A model generated the notes under the pieces. The model was not told where the DNA came from, made no database searches, and saw only the letters and a list, made by a program, of their open reading frames with translations. From Liolophura sinensis (lineage: Eukaryota > Mollusca > Polyplacophora > Chitonida > Chitonidae), in the NCBI RefSeq assembly GCF_032854445.1, contig NC_088307.1, forward strand, positions 24,749,953-24,813,952: a stretch of DNA of 64,000 nt, in the 5' to 3' direction. Shown piece by piece: positions 22,301-33,579 of this stretch (position 1 is its first letter; every line of letters starts with the position of its first letter). Made by a program: the position numbers and the translations under genes.

Positions 22301-25259
22301 CAAGTGTTCAAGAATTTTCTTATTCTAGACAATTCCACTAGTCTATATAAGACCTATGGAAGCAGGTCAAAGGAGGAGAAAGGAGAATTATTGAGAGTTT
22401 TGGATGCTGTGCGTTACTTTAGTAGGCCTTTTGTGCTGAATTTTGGTGTCTTTATAGCCTCTGGCTTTATTATATCTTATCTCCACCGAGCACTTGTTCA
22501 GTCTGAACTTATATATTTCATTTGTGCTCTTGTGTACACAGTGCTTATTAGTACACGGACCCTGTCTGTGGAATTTTGTGTATATTTCGTCGTACACTCA
22601 GTTATACTGTGGATTTTCCCTCTTATTTGTGCATTTATGCCTGTATGGGTTTCCGCATTGTGGAATATATGCGTCCGTTTGGACTTGACACCGTTGTACA
22701 TGTAAGTACTTTAATATTTGTATAGATACTGCTATCCTTTCTTGTTAAACTTAAGTACTTTAGTATTTGTAAAAGTCTTGTAATCTGTTCTTGTTAAACC
22801 TAATAAATTGTTGTAAAATAAAATCTGCTGGTTCAACAGATGAGAAACAAATATCTAAATACCGTTCAAATAAAAAGAAAAAAGTAATTTACAAAGAGAT
22901 GAATACATTTCCTATCTCCATCGATCCCCAAAAAACTCGTATGTTGCGCAGGAAGATGTACAATGACACTATCTATCATGCGTGGGACACCAGACATGAT
23001 GACGCACAGCACAATGACACCGAGTCGATCATTCATTCGGAGCACACCAGAAATGCTGCCCCACTGTACAATGACTTCGGGTATATCAGCCATGCAGTGG
23101 ACACCAGGCATGCTTCCACACTCTACACTGACACCGTACTAGTCGAGCGATCCAGTCCCAGTATCGCCATTTATTAGAACATAACATATAGCGAGACTTG
23201 AGATTGATCTCGTATCTCCGGTTTCCCAGGCGGATTCCGACCAATTCTTAACAATGACAAAAACGGATTAGTCCTTTGCACAAGTCCATCCTGCTCCAAA
23301 TTTGTACATAACGTTTGCCGTAAAAATTGTTGACCTATAGGCAGACATACAGACAAAGCCGGCTGGTTGCCTAAATATACACTATTTAAAAAAGGAGGTT
23401 TTCGACTTCATGATGACCGTTCTCGGAAAGCGTTATGTAAATTTGTCAGTCTGTTTCCACACATTTGGCTGGTTAAATCAGGACTCAGCTTCTACTGAAT
23501 ACTGTTATGTGCCTCGTGTATTAAGCCTTTGAAATAAACCGGATTTTTTTGGAATATACACACAAGTACAGTTACACATAGAATTACAGATGGTTGTTCT
23601 CCGTAAGTTCATTTGTACGGACGCTATAACGCGTGTAACAAATGTAACATGCACACGGTCGTAGTTATATGGTTTTAATTTATTTGTGAACATAAACTGT
23701 GTTATGAGAAAAAACATCACTTACGTGCTCTTTTCACCAGGGCCTGAAAAGAAATTAGAAACAGATTAATATAATCGTCGGTATTCAAAGTCAATAGTTA
23801 TCAGAGAGATTTGCCAACTCCGCAAATAATTGCCTCGATGTCAAACTATTAATGGGTAATTTTTTGTATCTTTACAAAGTCATTTGTTAAACGGTCATCT
23901 CATGGCGAAAATATAGGCCTATTCTTGGGTCCAGGCCAAATATACGTATAATGCCGCTCCACTAGAAAGCCACGTCAAAGACACCAGACGCACAACTCAA
24001 CCACCCAGGAAATATTAATTTTAAAACTAGGCATGACATGACTAAGTATGTCTACCATAAACTTAACATATTTATTTGATTTGTTTATTTGATTGCTGTT
24101 TAAAGAAACTACTCAAGATTTTTTTCACTTATACAGTTTTATGGGTGGAGGAAATCTGATTGCCTGGGATAAACCATCCACCTTTGTCAAGTTACTGGCG
24201 AAGTTTTTCACGTCGACGTACACATATGGCGAGACACACCCTAATGGTGGAGTCAAAAATATTGTTTTTAAAAAATCCCATATTGATAGGAGACATGTGA
24301 TATTCAATGAACATTAGACAGCGCGTTGTAGACCTGTTATTGCCACCAAGGTACCACAAACAGTGACAGCAGGAGTATCAAATCCACTTTGCAATGTCGG
24401 GTTTGAACCTCTGATTCCACAACTGGTACTTCGATTTAAAGGCCAGCCAAAACGGAAGAGAAGAATTAAGGCTAAATTTTTACGAGACGCATTGTATTAA
24501 CAAAATTGTAATTTTTATAACTTATACGAGCACCAGCATTTTCTGCTGTATAGTTACAAGAAACAAGAAATATATATTCATATAACAATAAAATTACCTC
24601 CCCCACCCTAAAAAAACCAAAACAAAACAAATGTGCTCTGTGTAACTTGCATCTCTTCATAACATGGATTGGTTTTAAAAGTTATTCAGCTTAAATAAGA
24701 AAAATATTGGTATTGTTGACTTCACAAGCGTATTGTAAGCAAATTTTGAAAATGTTAATTTTATAGATCAAAGACTAAAACAAATACGAGAGAAAATGTC
24801 ACAACGTCATGTACTTCGGGAAAAATTCATCTCAGCTGAAATGAAAACAGAAAACCTGTATTTCCTCTGACAACTTTTACTCAATTAGTGTCAGACTGAA
24901 AGCCAATAGCTTGATTTTAACTTTATATTTTGACTTAATATTTCGGCTTCATTTTGACTCAGTGTACACTCTTTACGATGCATGTGTAATAATTGCCGAA
25001 ATAATGAGCAAAAATGAAGGTGTCGGTTTTTGGATGAATAGTACTAGTGTGTAAAACAAGTTTTGGACAAAATTTTGCCTGAACGAAGTTTTTGACCAAA
25101 ATGTTAATACGGAATACATAACGCTATGATAATAATAATTATATTAGTTACAATACTAATAATTATAATATGTAAAAGAAAAAAAAACTGTCAACTCACA
25201 CCAGCCACAAGAGGCAGCAGTAAGGCGCACAGCGCTGCGAGCTTTCTATAATCCACCAT
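13336..25259 (-). CDS. Secreted Gly/Ala-rich repeat protein built from 14 tandem 54-nt exons
   Basis: Exon 1 (25259-25200) encodes the signal peptide MVDYRKLAALCALLLPLVAG before GTGAGT. Exon 2 (23743-23725, 19 nt, flanked by TTTTCAG and GTAAGT) encodes ALVKRA and exits in phase 1. Fourteen 54-nt exons follow: 22052-21999, 21305-21252, 20549-20496, 20180-20127, 19438-19385, 19066-19013, 18317-18264, 17946-17893, 17205-17152, 16833-16780, 16085-16032, 15336-15283, 14965-14912 and 14596-14543. Each is phase 1-1 and encodes GDAGAAGGGTTPGFKRS, with R formed across the junction. A short terminal exon is placed at about 13385-13336 (ELHALEGRRKNFFQV then stop); a stronger acceptor at 13398 would give only LLVFS. 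The predicted product is about 295 residues. The copy at 20127 has AT in place of the donor GT and the copy at 21999 has GTGTGT. No known family is recognised. The basic KRSR at each joint could be a processing site. Confidence 0.6.
13500..13765 (-). mobile_element. Diverged SINE, same family as 33286
   Basis: Contains TTCAAGAATAGTTCATTTAT, ACGGCGGCCATCATTTTTGT, the CCACCCGCAGGTTACT block, and a degraded head ending near CACCTCGGCCACGGA. Confidence 0.75.
13920..14330. repeat. ~47-bp degenerate tandem repeat, about 8 copies
   Basis: The motif CAGTGCCAGGTTAAAAC...CAACGTGGACAGAGTTCCC recurs with GGTTA at about 13974, 14022, 14067, 14114, 14161, 14209, 14254 and 14302. It lies in the last intron of the repeat-exon gene. 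Confidence 0.8.
15469..15834 (-). mobile_element. tRNA-derived SINE, array copy 1
   Basis: On the minus strand it begins with a tRNA-like head (box A-like TGGTAGAGCGTCGGCTTCGG, box B-like TCAATCCT) and ends in an ACTC/GAGT microsatellite. It is flanked by the direct repeat GCAGCTTC, a target-site duplication. Confidence 0.75.
16217..16582 (-). mobile_element. tRNA-derived SINE, array copy 2
   Basis: Almost identical to the copy at 15469, with the same GCAGCTTC flanks and the same position relative to the neighbouring exon. Confidence 0.75.
17331..17696 (-). mobile_element. tRNA-derived SINE, array copy 3
   Basis: Same element, orientation and flanking direct repeat as the other array copies, with a shorter GAGT tail. 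Confidence 0.75.
18449..18815 (-). mobile_element. tRNA-derived SINE, array copy 4
   Basis: Same element and flanks. It shares several variants with the copy near 21433 (CAACACCCGAGCCATTAG in place of CGCCCCGCCCAAGCAATTAT), a subgroup marker inside the array. Confidence 0.75.
19569..19929 (-). mobile_element. tRNA-derived SINE, array copy 5
   Basis: Same element at the same relative position, with a short GAGT tail and head at high coordinates. Confidence 0.75.
20678..21056 (-). mobile_element. tRNA-derived SINE, array copy 6
   Basis: Same element with a longer GAGT tail. The right flank GCAGCTTC then continues into a unit of the other subtype, suggesting a crossover at this point. Confidence 0.75.
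21433..21802 (-). mobile_element. tRNA-derived SINE, array copy 7
   Basis: Same element; the right-hand direct repeat has one change (GTAGCTTC). Confidence 0.75.
22211..22838 (+). mobile_element. Possible solo LTR or LTR-like block
   Basis: The block begins TGTTGAG and ends GGTTCAACA, has a TATA box (CTATATAAGA, ~22343) and AATAAA signals close to its right end, and contains a ~49-bp direct duplication at 22703-22800. That layout resembles an LTR. No second copy, internal region or clear target-site duplication was seen in the window, so it is at best a lone fossil of uncertain family and age. Confidence 0.3.
22955..23150. repeat. Degenerate 54-57-bp tandem repeat
   Basis: About 3.5 units of the form TACAATGACACCG...CATGCAGTGGACACCAGGCATG can be aligned. 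A plus frame through them reads YNDT..I.HA.DTRH repeatedly. No splice or start context makes it a gene. Confidence 0.55.
24080..24470 (-). mobile_element. Diverged SINE-like repeat, second body type
   Basis: ATTGCTGTTTAAAGAAACTA, TTATGGGTGGAGGAAATCTG, then CACCTTTGTCAAGTTACTGG. The right half resembles 43375-43600 rather than 33286, so it appears to be a related family with a different body. Confidence 0.45.
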
Positions 25260-25310
25260 GATGACCTTCTGTTCACAAACCGAATGAGAAAAAGCTAATC
25301 CAAAGCTGGG

Positions 25311-25318
25311 ATTATATA
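25311..25318 (-). promoter_or_regulatory. TATA box of the repeat-exon gene
   Basis: The minus strand reads CGTATATAATCCC, a strong TATA match, 52 nt before the ATG at 25259. It implies a start site near 25285 and a very short 5' leader, and it supports exon 1 as the true first exon. Confidence 0.6.
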
Positions 25319-25714
25319 CGGCTCGGCCACAACAGGTGAGCAAACGCCACACACACTTTAATGTGTCACTGACGTTTACCGTTCATTGTTATAAAAGGAA
25401 AAGCCAATATAACGGATGCTAATAAAACCGCCAAAATGTCCCCATCTAATATTTTGGATTCTTTTGTCGGGGCAATGGGATATGATTTTGGTGCACTGAC
25501 GCAGTAGGATAGGTAGTAATAGCTATTTCACACATTGTCAAATTGTTCAGTGCTGTGAAAAGGAATATGGGTACTTCAAAAGTTGATGAAATGAACGCTT
25601 TAGTCCGAGTTCGATTTTTTGGGGAAAATTTCAATATTCCTTGCCTTGATGCACAGTAGTGACGACTTAACCACGTCACCATATACAGGGCCTATCGCAC
25701 TGTATGCGAACAAT

Positions 25715-26140
25715 TGCTGTTGTTGCATAATAATGTTCTAAATAAGGATGTGATGCTTGTCTAATAAATTTATTTGAACGTACATTTGTTGTTTATATCG
25801 AAACATATGCATTTAACCTAGATTATAATAATATCTATGAACATATTAAAATATAAATATGATCCAAATTGAGGTTTAATACATTTGTTAGCTGAAAAGA
25901 ACAAATTCTAGTACAAAAGTATTTTTTAAACCTGTGTTACATCCTCATTTATGACATTATCAAACAAAGACTATAAATACCAAAAGGTGGTCCCAAATAC
26001 CCACCATACACAAATTATTTTCAAGTGTCGTTTTCTCCTTAAGGAAAAATCGGAAAAAAAACTGAAGAGCACATTTAGGAATAACTTTTCGCACTCTTTC
26101 ATCTGAACTTAATATCATTTTTATGTTTTCTTCACCTTTA
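25715..26140 (-). mobile_element. Long-inverted-repeat element, copy 2, opposite orientation
   Basis: It aligns to the reverse complement of 5580-6060 (for example ACATTTGTTAGCTGAAAAGA and TTATTTTCAAGTGTCGTTTT) and lies ~400 bp upstream of the repeat-exon gene's TATA box. Confidence 0.6.
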
Positions 26141-26372
26141 ATCTGTTAATTTTAACAGAAAGTCAGTTGTCTGAGTGATTCCAGACTGTATTCTGTTATT
26201 ATAACACGATATTACGTCATACTCAACACAATATCCTGCTAGTCTTTATGTTGAATCACTAGAACATGTGTTTTATATCTAACAGAATTATCTGTTGCAA
26301 AAGCAGAATACATTCTACTATCACGCAGACAACAGACTGTTTTTTAAAATTAACATATTAATTTTTTGAGTG
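26140..26372. mobile_element. Foldback MITE, family 1
   Basis: TCTGTTAATTTTAACAGAAA at the left and TTTTAAAATTAACATATTAA at the right, with inner arms around CAGTTGTCTGAGTGATTCCA. It abuts the long-TIR element at 25715. Confidence 0.7.
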
Positions 26373-26788
26373 TATATAGCACTCAGTTTCTCTTGGTTTT
26401 GCCATTCCCGATGTTTTTTCCTCCAACATCATTTTAATTCCCATTTCCTCACCCCCATCTATATAGCCTACTTTTTTTTTTCGCCCACATTTACTCCGAA
26501 ATGAAAATAAATACGCCGTTGCGGCCGTGCGGCACACATTTCAGATATATATCATCCTCAGAAGGCGAAGATAAATTATTTATTTTTTTAACTTTTGTGA
26601 CTGGTTCATAAAACAGTAAAGTTCATAAAGTTTTTGCTGATGTTACCAATGAAAAAATACCCAAGAATTTACATGTATATTTAACCAATCAATATCCTAG
26701 CAGAAGCTTATATGTAATTTAAACGTGAATATTGTACGGCTAAGTTTCTATCTTTTTCTCATGCAAATGAACTACTATACGGCCATTG

Positions 26789-26940
26789 TGACGTCAAGTT
26801 GCAGTCGGAGTTATGACACTTCTTGAATGCCTCCATGACACAAAGAGCCAACTGAAGGTCCTTCTTTTCTATAGTGACGTAACTTAACGCGTGTCATTTC
26901 ATCGTTATCTTCGTCATGGTGGTGACGTCACAATCACAAT
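26789..26940 (+). promoter_or_regulatory. Cluster of three CRE/ATF-type sites
   Basis: TGACGTCA occurs at 26789-26796 and 26933-26940, with TGACGTAA at 26875-26882, all within 215 bp upstream of the ATG at 27001. No TATA box is seen at a fitting distance. TGACGTCA is the canonical CREB/ATF palindrome. Confidence 0.5.
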
Positions 26941-27000
26941 GCTTCCTCACCAAGACTAAACAGAATCAGTCTTCTTCTGCCGGATCCAGAATCGGGCAAG

Positions 27001-27092
27001 ATGTTTCGGAATTACAAGGCTGACGATTTGTCCAAATATGCCGAGGTATTGAGGCGAAGGGGCATGGTCGAAGTCAAATACGACGAAATAAG
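27001..27092 (+). CDS. First coding exon of an unidentified gene
   Basis: An ATG at 27001 opens a charged frame (MFRNYKADDLSKYAEVLRRR then GMVEVKYDEI) that ends at AG/GTCAGG in phase 2. Higher GC than its surroundings, the start context and three CRE-type sites in the preceding 215 bp support a real first exon. The downstream exon is not settled. An acceptor at about 31450 (TTTATAG) is phase-compatible but meets a stop after eight codons. An AG at about 41480, inside the next plus-strand gene, also fits in phase but has a poor pyrimidine tract. The protein family is not recognised. Confidence 0.45.
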
Positions 27093-27094
27093 GT

Positions 27095-30000
27095 CAGGAA
27101 ACTTTCATATATCACATATATTTCATATATAAACTTTTCATATTTCGTCACCTTTTTTTCAAGCTTCATAACATTTATAAAGTTATCCTGTAGAACTGAA
27201 CATCTTTCTTTAATGTGTTTGTATATTAAATGTGAAAACAATGCAGCATTTTGAGTAGTTCTAGAGCAGTGATGTCTAATATACGGCAATTAACATCAGT
27301 GTCGTTTTATGTTTACTGTGCGTAAGCCATCGTGAAAGTATAGAGACGGAAACAGATATAGGCCTAAATGTGGAATTTAGCGCGAGGTGAATCAACTGCA
27401 AAGCAATTAAATAAGAATTGCATATTCGTATTAAGTACGAAATAATTCACTTACAGGGAAAGGGATAGAGAAATGTGGGATCTTAACCCACATAAAATCA
27501 AGTGGAAAATAATTGTAACATTGTAAGAAATAGAGAAATATCGGACTGATGGGACTGATGAAGTCGTCATTATGACAAAGTGGAACCGACCGTGATCAGC
27601 CCAGATCTATAGGCTTAATTATTGATCAGTTGATGGATTTACGGCGTGGTTCATATCGGGATTTTAAATTTAGCACTCTACAAACTGATCTAAATGGAAA
27701 TTCGATTTAGTACATAGTATAAGTACTGAAAAGCCGCTCACGTTGCTACATGTGGCCATGTATACATAGCCTTATTTGGAAATGGTGCAAAGAAAAGAAC
27801 ACCAAAAGACAAAGACAAACCATAAACGGAAGAATATGACATGTATTGTCACTTACATAAAGTTATAGGGAAGCCACAAAGATTGGGTAGAAAATAAACA
27901 ATTTCAATATACTAATAAATAAACCGATGTAATGGATAACACAAGGCTCTCTGTATTTACACGAAAATATTAATAACGATATACGGTTTCTAGTTATTTA
28001 GTTTCGAATTTTATATCAGTAATATAATTCGGCGCATTCTCCATTTAGTTTGGGCGATATTTTACAGTCACGGTATTATTGCATACATTGGCCGTGTGCT
28101 TTGTTTGCCACCGTCAGTTGTATCAATGGTCGTACTTAACACACTGCCTGTAATATTAGCATTCATAAAAACTGTACATAGACCTTTATATCGACTTGTG
28201 ACTACATATATTGCATGACGAATGCGAATTCGGCATGTAGATTTATTATATCCTTACATGTAGTCCATGGACCGAGGCTTAAAAATTCCACATGTTGGTA
28301 CCACTCAGGGTGGTCAAATCTCCTTGCTGTTTTTAAGTTGGTACATGTCTTCAGTTCATATTTCAATGTGATAGCCCTCGCAGAGGGGTAGCTTTGTATG
28401 GGTTATGCCCCCTTTACATAAACATACTTATTGTTCAGTGTACTAATTCGTACGTTGCCAACAGTCATACAATAAAAGAAACTCAGGAACATAGTGTTTA
28501 CCTTTAGGGATACCTCCTTAACTAATTCAAGCTAATCTTCTCAAACATAATGGCAGATTTGTAAATTTTAGATGACATTTTAGCCCTATCTGGGTTGGGT
28601 GGTGGGCTACAGGGGCGAGATGGACTGCATCAGCAGTTTTGTTTGCAGCCAGAAAACGACAGAAGGCATGAAGTTTATGTTTTGTAACATTTTAGGGCAT
28701 TCTAGCGTGATGGTGTTAACAAATAACTGTGGACATCAGGTCTAAATATCCAAATGATAAATTCTAAATGGCACACAGTAGGGGTCTTTCCATGACCCCA
28801 AAAACCAAAGAAAACTGTAAGACTTTTAATTCTTTCAGACGGACACTCACACTCTCATTTATCTGTCAGCGGGTGCCATGGATGTTTAATCAACATTTTG
28901 CTCCTTAATTTGATGTCTTAATTGCATGGTGGCTTTAATTACGGAACCCTGGGTGTTGGCTGTCATTGATTCGTTGTATGGTCAAGCTGTCTGGATAAAG
29001 AAGATTTTTCTTCTCTAATTCACTTAACTCAGTAAAAAGCATGATTGTTTGTGGACGTTTCGAATCTTGATGTCTTAATCTGTCAAGCGTAGCACTTTTT
29101 GTTTTAGAAGGAGAACATCCCTTATAAGAAGTACGTTTTCAATAACTCCCACGACCTGTTTCTTTTTCTCCCTTGCTCTACTTCTGGAGGGATAAATGGA
29201 TGAGTATGGATTAACGCAGTTATTTCTGGAGAAGACTCCTGTTTTGTGCAATCTCGAGCTTCTAATGCACAACTGTAACATCAAGTCCGTCTTATGTAAG
29301 GCAAAGATTCTTGGGTCAAGTTTTCGGATTGCTATTCTAAGTCTGCTGTCCTTTGCACCAAGCTAAGCAAACTGGATATGACGCTCGTTTGTTTTCGTCT
29401 GTTACAGAACAACTACTTCTATCTGATAATCCTTGAAACATCTTTATCTGCTTTACTGCTGGGAAAGAGTAAGCGCACAATTTCATCTCTAAAGAGCGAA
29501 TATTTTGAGATCTGCCAAAGAAAGTGTTGGGTGGAATGCTATAGAAGTAATTGGTGTATCCCTAGAAAATCTTCTATAAGTGATAATTACACGTTAATCA
29601 TAAGCACTTTTGGATAGTACAAGTCTTTGTCATGGTGAAAATGTTACTGAACTAGCTGTCATGTTACCTTTTCGAAATTTGTCCGTGTTTAAGTCCCGTT
29701 GCCTGATTTCCATCGCTCGTTGTAGAATGTTCCACGAACCTAATCTTCTCGCGATATCAGTTATTTCATTCATTATCAAAACAGTGCTAAATGCCTGACT
29801 GCTCCATTTGCATAGTGGTATCTTCATCGACGAATGGCACATACATTAAGAAGAAATAACTTGCTTTAGGGCCTATTCAGTTAATGCATTTATGGCTCCA
29901 TCCAAGTATGTGTGTGCATTTTAATGTATTAGTTTAGCAGTCTGCATTTCAGTGGAAAAAACCTTAACTTACGTTAACTTACCTGAGCTAATTTACCTTA

Positions 30001-30885
30001 AAAGTGGGTGTAAATAAAAGACATACCCAGCTGAGCACATAAACAGTCGATACACTGTTATCAACCCAGCTGAATACCTTACAAATCTTCCACGTAAATG
30101 TATAGGTCAACTGAATATTCAGCCAATAGCTTACGTGAAATACAGACAAAGTATGGGCAGCTGAATTTTCTTTGCATCATAAACAAGCAAACCACCCTTT
30201 TAAATTGGCCTTATTATATTATAAAATTGTGAGTCAATATATTAACGTTTCTCTTGTTTTTTGTAATTTGCGCAATGCCTTATAAGGTGATTTTCATTTG
30301 GTCAAAAGGTCTGATAAAGCTACCATTGCAGAAAGCCTATCATGTCTTAATTAAATTCTACTGATCCTACAAACATGTTAGTGCCAATTTGGTTTGGCCA
30401 CCTCAGGAGGTACCAGTATCATTCTGGACAATGAACTAATGCTTAGTGTTTTACGTCTTGCAGAATATTTATTTATTAGGGGTCCACGCTAGTAGCCACG
30501 CTGTTTAAACAAACACACTATCTGGTGCCCATTGACTACCACTGCGATTACAAATATGCTAGAATTATTTTTGTACTTTGTGTTGTTTTCATGTTTTGAC
30601 CAAAAAACAAAACAAACAAAAACTTGACAAACCTGACCTATGTAAATTACACGGGAGCTTCGTGCTAGACTGCATGAAACCATTGACTGCAGTTAACTAT
30701 GGGAACGGTCATCATCTTTCTGTCTTCTGCTGTCGGACACCAACTCCACAACAATGTATTCTTCCTGTATTTTGTCGTAAAGCCGCCTAATCTCTATTCT
30801 AGTCTTTAGTGCTTGGCGAATTATAAACGATACTTGGCAGTGTAGGGTTCAAATCCAGTACATTCTTTGCATTTTTTTCGTGGTT
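27095..30885. other. No supported feature
   Basis: Unique AT-rich DNA after the exon at 27001, probably intron. No exon with acceptable splice sites and phase was recognised. Confidence 0.45.
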
Positions 30886-30889
30886 TTCA

Positions 30890-31000
30890 ATTTAATTAAT
30901 TTATCTATTTGACTGATGTTTTACGCCGTGCTCAGTAATATTTCACTTATACAACGGCGGCCAGCATTATGGTGGCAGGAAACCGGGCATGCGCAGTAAA
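30890..31000 (-). mobile_element. SINE 3' fragment, same family as 33286
   Basis: TTTTACGCCGTGCTCAGTAA, ACAACGGCGGCCAGCATTAT and GGTGGCAGGAAACCGGGC. Confidence 0.7.
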
Positions 31001-31004
31001 TCTA

Positions 31005-33280
31005 AACTATATATATGGCCACACGCATGACAACGTTGACTGTATCACTGTTTGTACACACATAAACTCAAACATCTTTTAAAATAATAATTTTGTTCGT
31101 CGTTCTTTCGTGCAAAGATGTGACGGATTTTTGGATACATAAGCGGTCAACAGACTGTACAGGAAACATGTTTGCGGTAACTTATAACAATGTATTTTTG
31201 TGTGTTTTTTTTTAACCAAAACGTTCCCTTGGTGGTTTCTTGTTTCTGCCATCTAATTATTGCCAAGCCACAAACTGTAAAGATCTGGATTCGATCTCAC
31301 GCCATTTACTGATGCATGAAGATAAGCTGCAATCAAGCGAAACCATTCACTATTATCAAACTGCCCCCGAATATCCGCATATGACAGACATGCACACTCT
31401 TCATTTATGTTCAGTCTGAAACTTTTGTGTCTTTGCTTCTTTGTTTATAGGCAAGACTCGCCAAGATATGGCTGAAAGATTGTCGATGTGACCATAATCA
31501 CTATTTCATGCTATAGGCACGCTCGTAAGAAACCCACTTATTTCACAAGTGACGAACTTTTAGGTAGATCTAACCATGTATATACCTTCCAAATCTTGCC
31601 TTGCCACGCAAAGTTCTCGCGAGATTGTATCTGAAAGTCATAGGTGTCATGGCAGCGGCTAAGCGACCGAAAAATGTTCGCCTGTCTATGTACAATGTAT
31701 GACAGCGGGTTAACTCTTCTGCATAGACTACCTCTACAGAACACACTTAAACCCGTTCCCGGTAACTGTAACACAATATACCCCATGCTAACTGTTCAGG
31801 AGGGGTTTGCCTGACAGACATGCAAAGCTAACTCTTGCAGCGTTGGGCTATTTAAATGAGAAAATAAAAAGCGACAATGAAAATGGTCTGGATTGAATGG
31901 ACTCGTCCTGCCGTAGAGGCATCAACAGGAATCATTCCGCACCATTTGTGTCGTCAATATAAACACAAATGTATAAGACTATGTGGGAGAGTCTTTTCAG
32001 CTATAAGCAAATACAATGAATATTTTGTGATTGCTGGGAACCAGTGCTTCCTACATGTAGGCCTATATGCTGTAGGCTGATAGAACTTGAATATACGAAC
32101 GGAAAGACAACCTTCCGAACTTAAGTCAAGTTAAACATTCAGCGAACTTGTGCTATCAGCTGTTTGTATACCAATGACTACGTTATAGAACCATGAAGGA
32201 CAAATACGCTTTCATACAAAATGAGCCAGTCTACAAACCAGAGTAAGTACATGTATATTAGACCTCTGTATATGTCAATCAAAAATTGCTTAATTACGAT
32301 TAGTTCACATGCATGACGTTGTCGTAATGCACGCGCCATTTGCATATACGGACCCTCCCCTGCTATACAGTGTTTGCTTGTAACATTTTCTTTTGGTACA
32401 GTACATAGCACGAGACCATCCAGTATTTTTCCTGTATATCTTGTATTTACAGCTGATAAATTAAATTTATGTGCTGGAATATTCATCAAAATAGTTTGAT
32501 TGAAACAATGTTTTGTCTTATGAGATATCGAGCTCATAGAACCTATCAGTAAAACTGACTGTTCCACTAATTACCCACATACCATTGGAACAAAAGCGTA
32601 ATTCACGTAATCAAGTCGTGCAAAAAGTGAAAAAATTGTTCACAAAGCTAAAGTTAGTTAGATATATATTTACGTAGTTCTGATATTCCACAACGTTGAG
32701 TAAACTAAGCACTGGGGAAAAAAAGGATTTCACTTATTGAACATTAACGTTCCTAGCAAATGTCAAATTTCCTTCGTTTTCCCTTCATGTTGATTTCTGC
32801 CTTTGGAAAGAAAGTTAGTCATATGTAAAAAGTATACGTCTTGAACCTGGCGACGGTCAGACACTAATTTACAGTTAGACGCATGTCGACTTTTATTCCG
32901 TGAACTCCGTCAATCCCCCCCCCCCCACCCTCCCCAAATTTATATATGTATATGTCGATCTTTGCATGTCTTCACGCAGAGAGCGACTGATACTCTAATC
33001 TACCTTTATGATAAGCGTGCATGTGCACTAGGACAGTGAAACGTACAATCGCCAATAGAGTAAATAAATTAATTTAATCTGCTCTCAACAGAGCTCTGCA
33101 TTTGATAGCAGTGTAGGGTTCATACCAGGATAAACAGACGTATTGACTTTCGCTATATATAACACCCAGGCTGGTTTACTCTCTCTCTCTCTCTATATGT
33201 GCACATTTCAGTAACGTTTTCCGTTCATAGTCAGGTTGTTATTGCTTTAACGGTATAATTTATAGGTTATAGTCTACTCT
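31005..33280. other. No supported gene
   Basis: Contains a phase-compatible but short candidate acceptor near 31450, poly-C at ~32917 and a (CT)n run at ~33180. Otherwise featureless. Confidence 0.4.
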
Positions 33281-33285
33281 TTTAG

Positions 33286-33575
33286 TCGGCCTCCGTGGCT
33301 CAGTCGGTTAGCGCGCTAGCGCAGCGTAATGACTCAGGAATCTCTTATCAATGCGGTCGCTGTGAGTTCAAGTCCAGCTGATGCTGGCTTCCTCTCCGGC
33401 CGTACCTGGGAAGGTCTCCGGCCGTACCTGGGAAGGTCTCCAGCAACCTGCGGATGGTTGTGGGTTTCCCCCGGGCTGTGCCCGGTTTCCTCCCACCATA
33501 ATGCTGGCCGCCGTCGTACAAATGAAATATCCTTGAGTACGGCGTAAAACACCTATCAAATAAATAAATAAATAA
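33286..33575 (+). mobile_element. Full-length tRNA-headed SINE with conserved central block
   Basis: It starts with a tRNA-like head (GGCCTCCGTGGCTCAGTCGG, box A; GTGAGTTCAAGTCCAG, box B). A conserved body follows (CAACCTGCGGATGG...GGTTTCCTCCCACCATAATG...GCCGCCGTCGTA...AAATATCCTTGAGTACGGCG), and it ends in (AAAT)n. It contains a 21-bp internal duplication of GGCCGTACCTGGGAAGGTCTCC. This is the reference copy for the many partial copies in the window. It resembles mollusc SINEs of the MetaSINE type, recalled and not searched. Confidence 0.85.
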
Positions 33576-33579
33576 ATAC

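Noticed and set aside
22223-22705. 160-codon plus frame with hydrophobic stretches
   Set aside because: Lies in an LTR-like block, with a TATA box inside the frame; composition looks non-coding.
13920-23150. Tandem arrays considered as a CRISPR array
   Set aside because: Animal DNA; units are contiguous without unique spacers of constant length.
33286-33360. A functional tRNA gene
   Set aside because: The box A/B-like head continues into a SINE body, and the cloverleaf arms are not intact.
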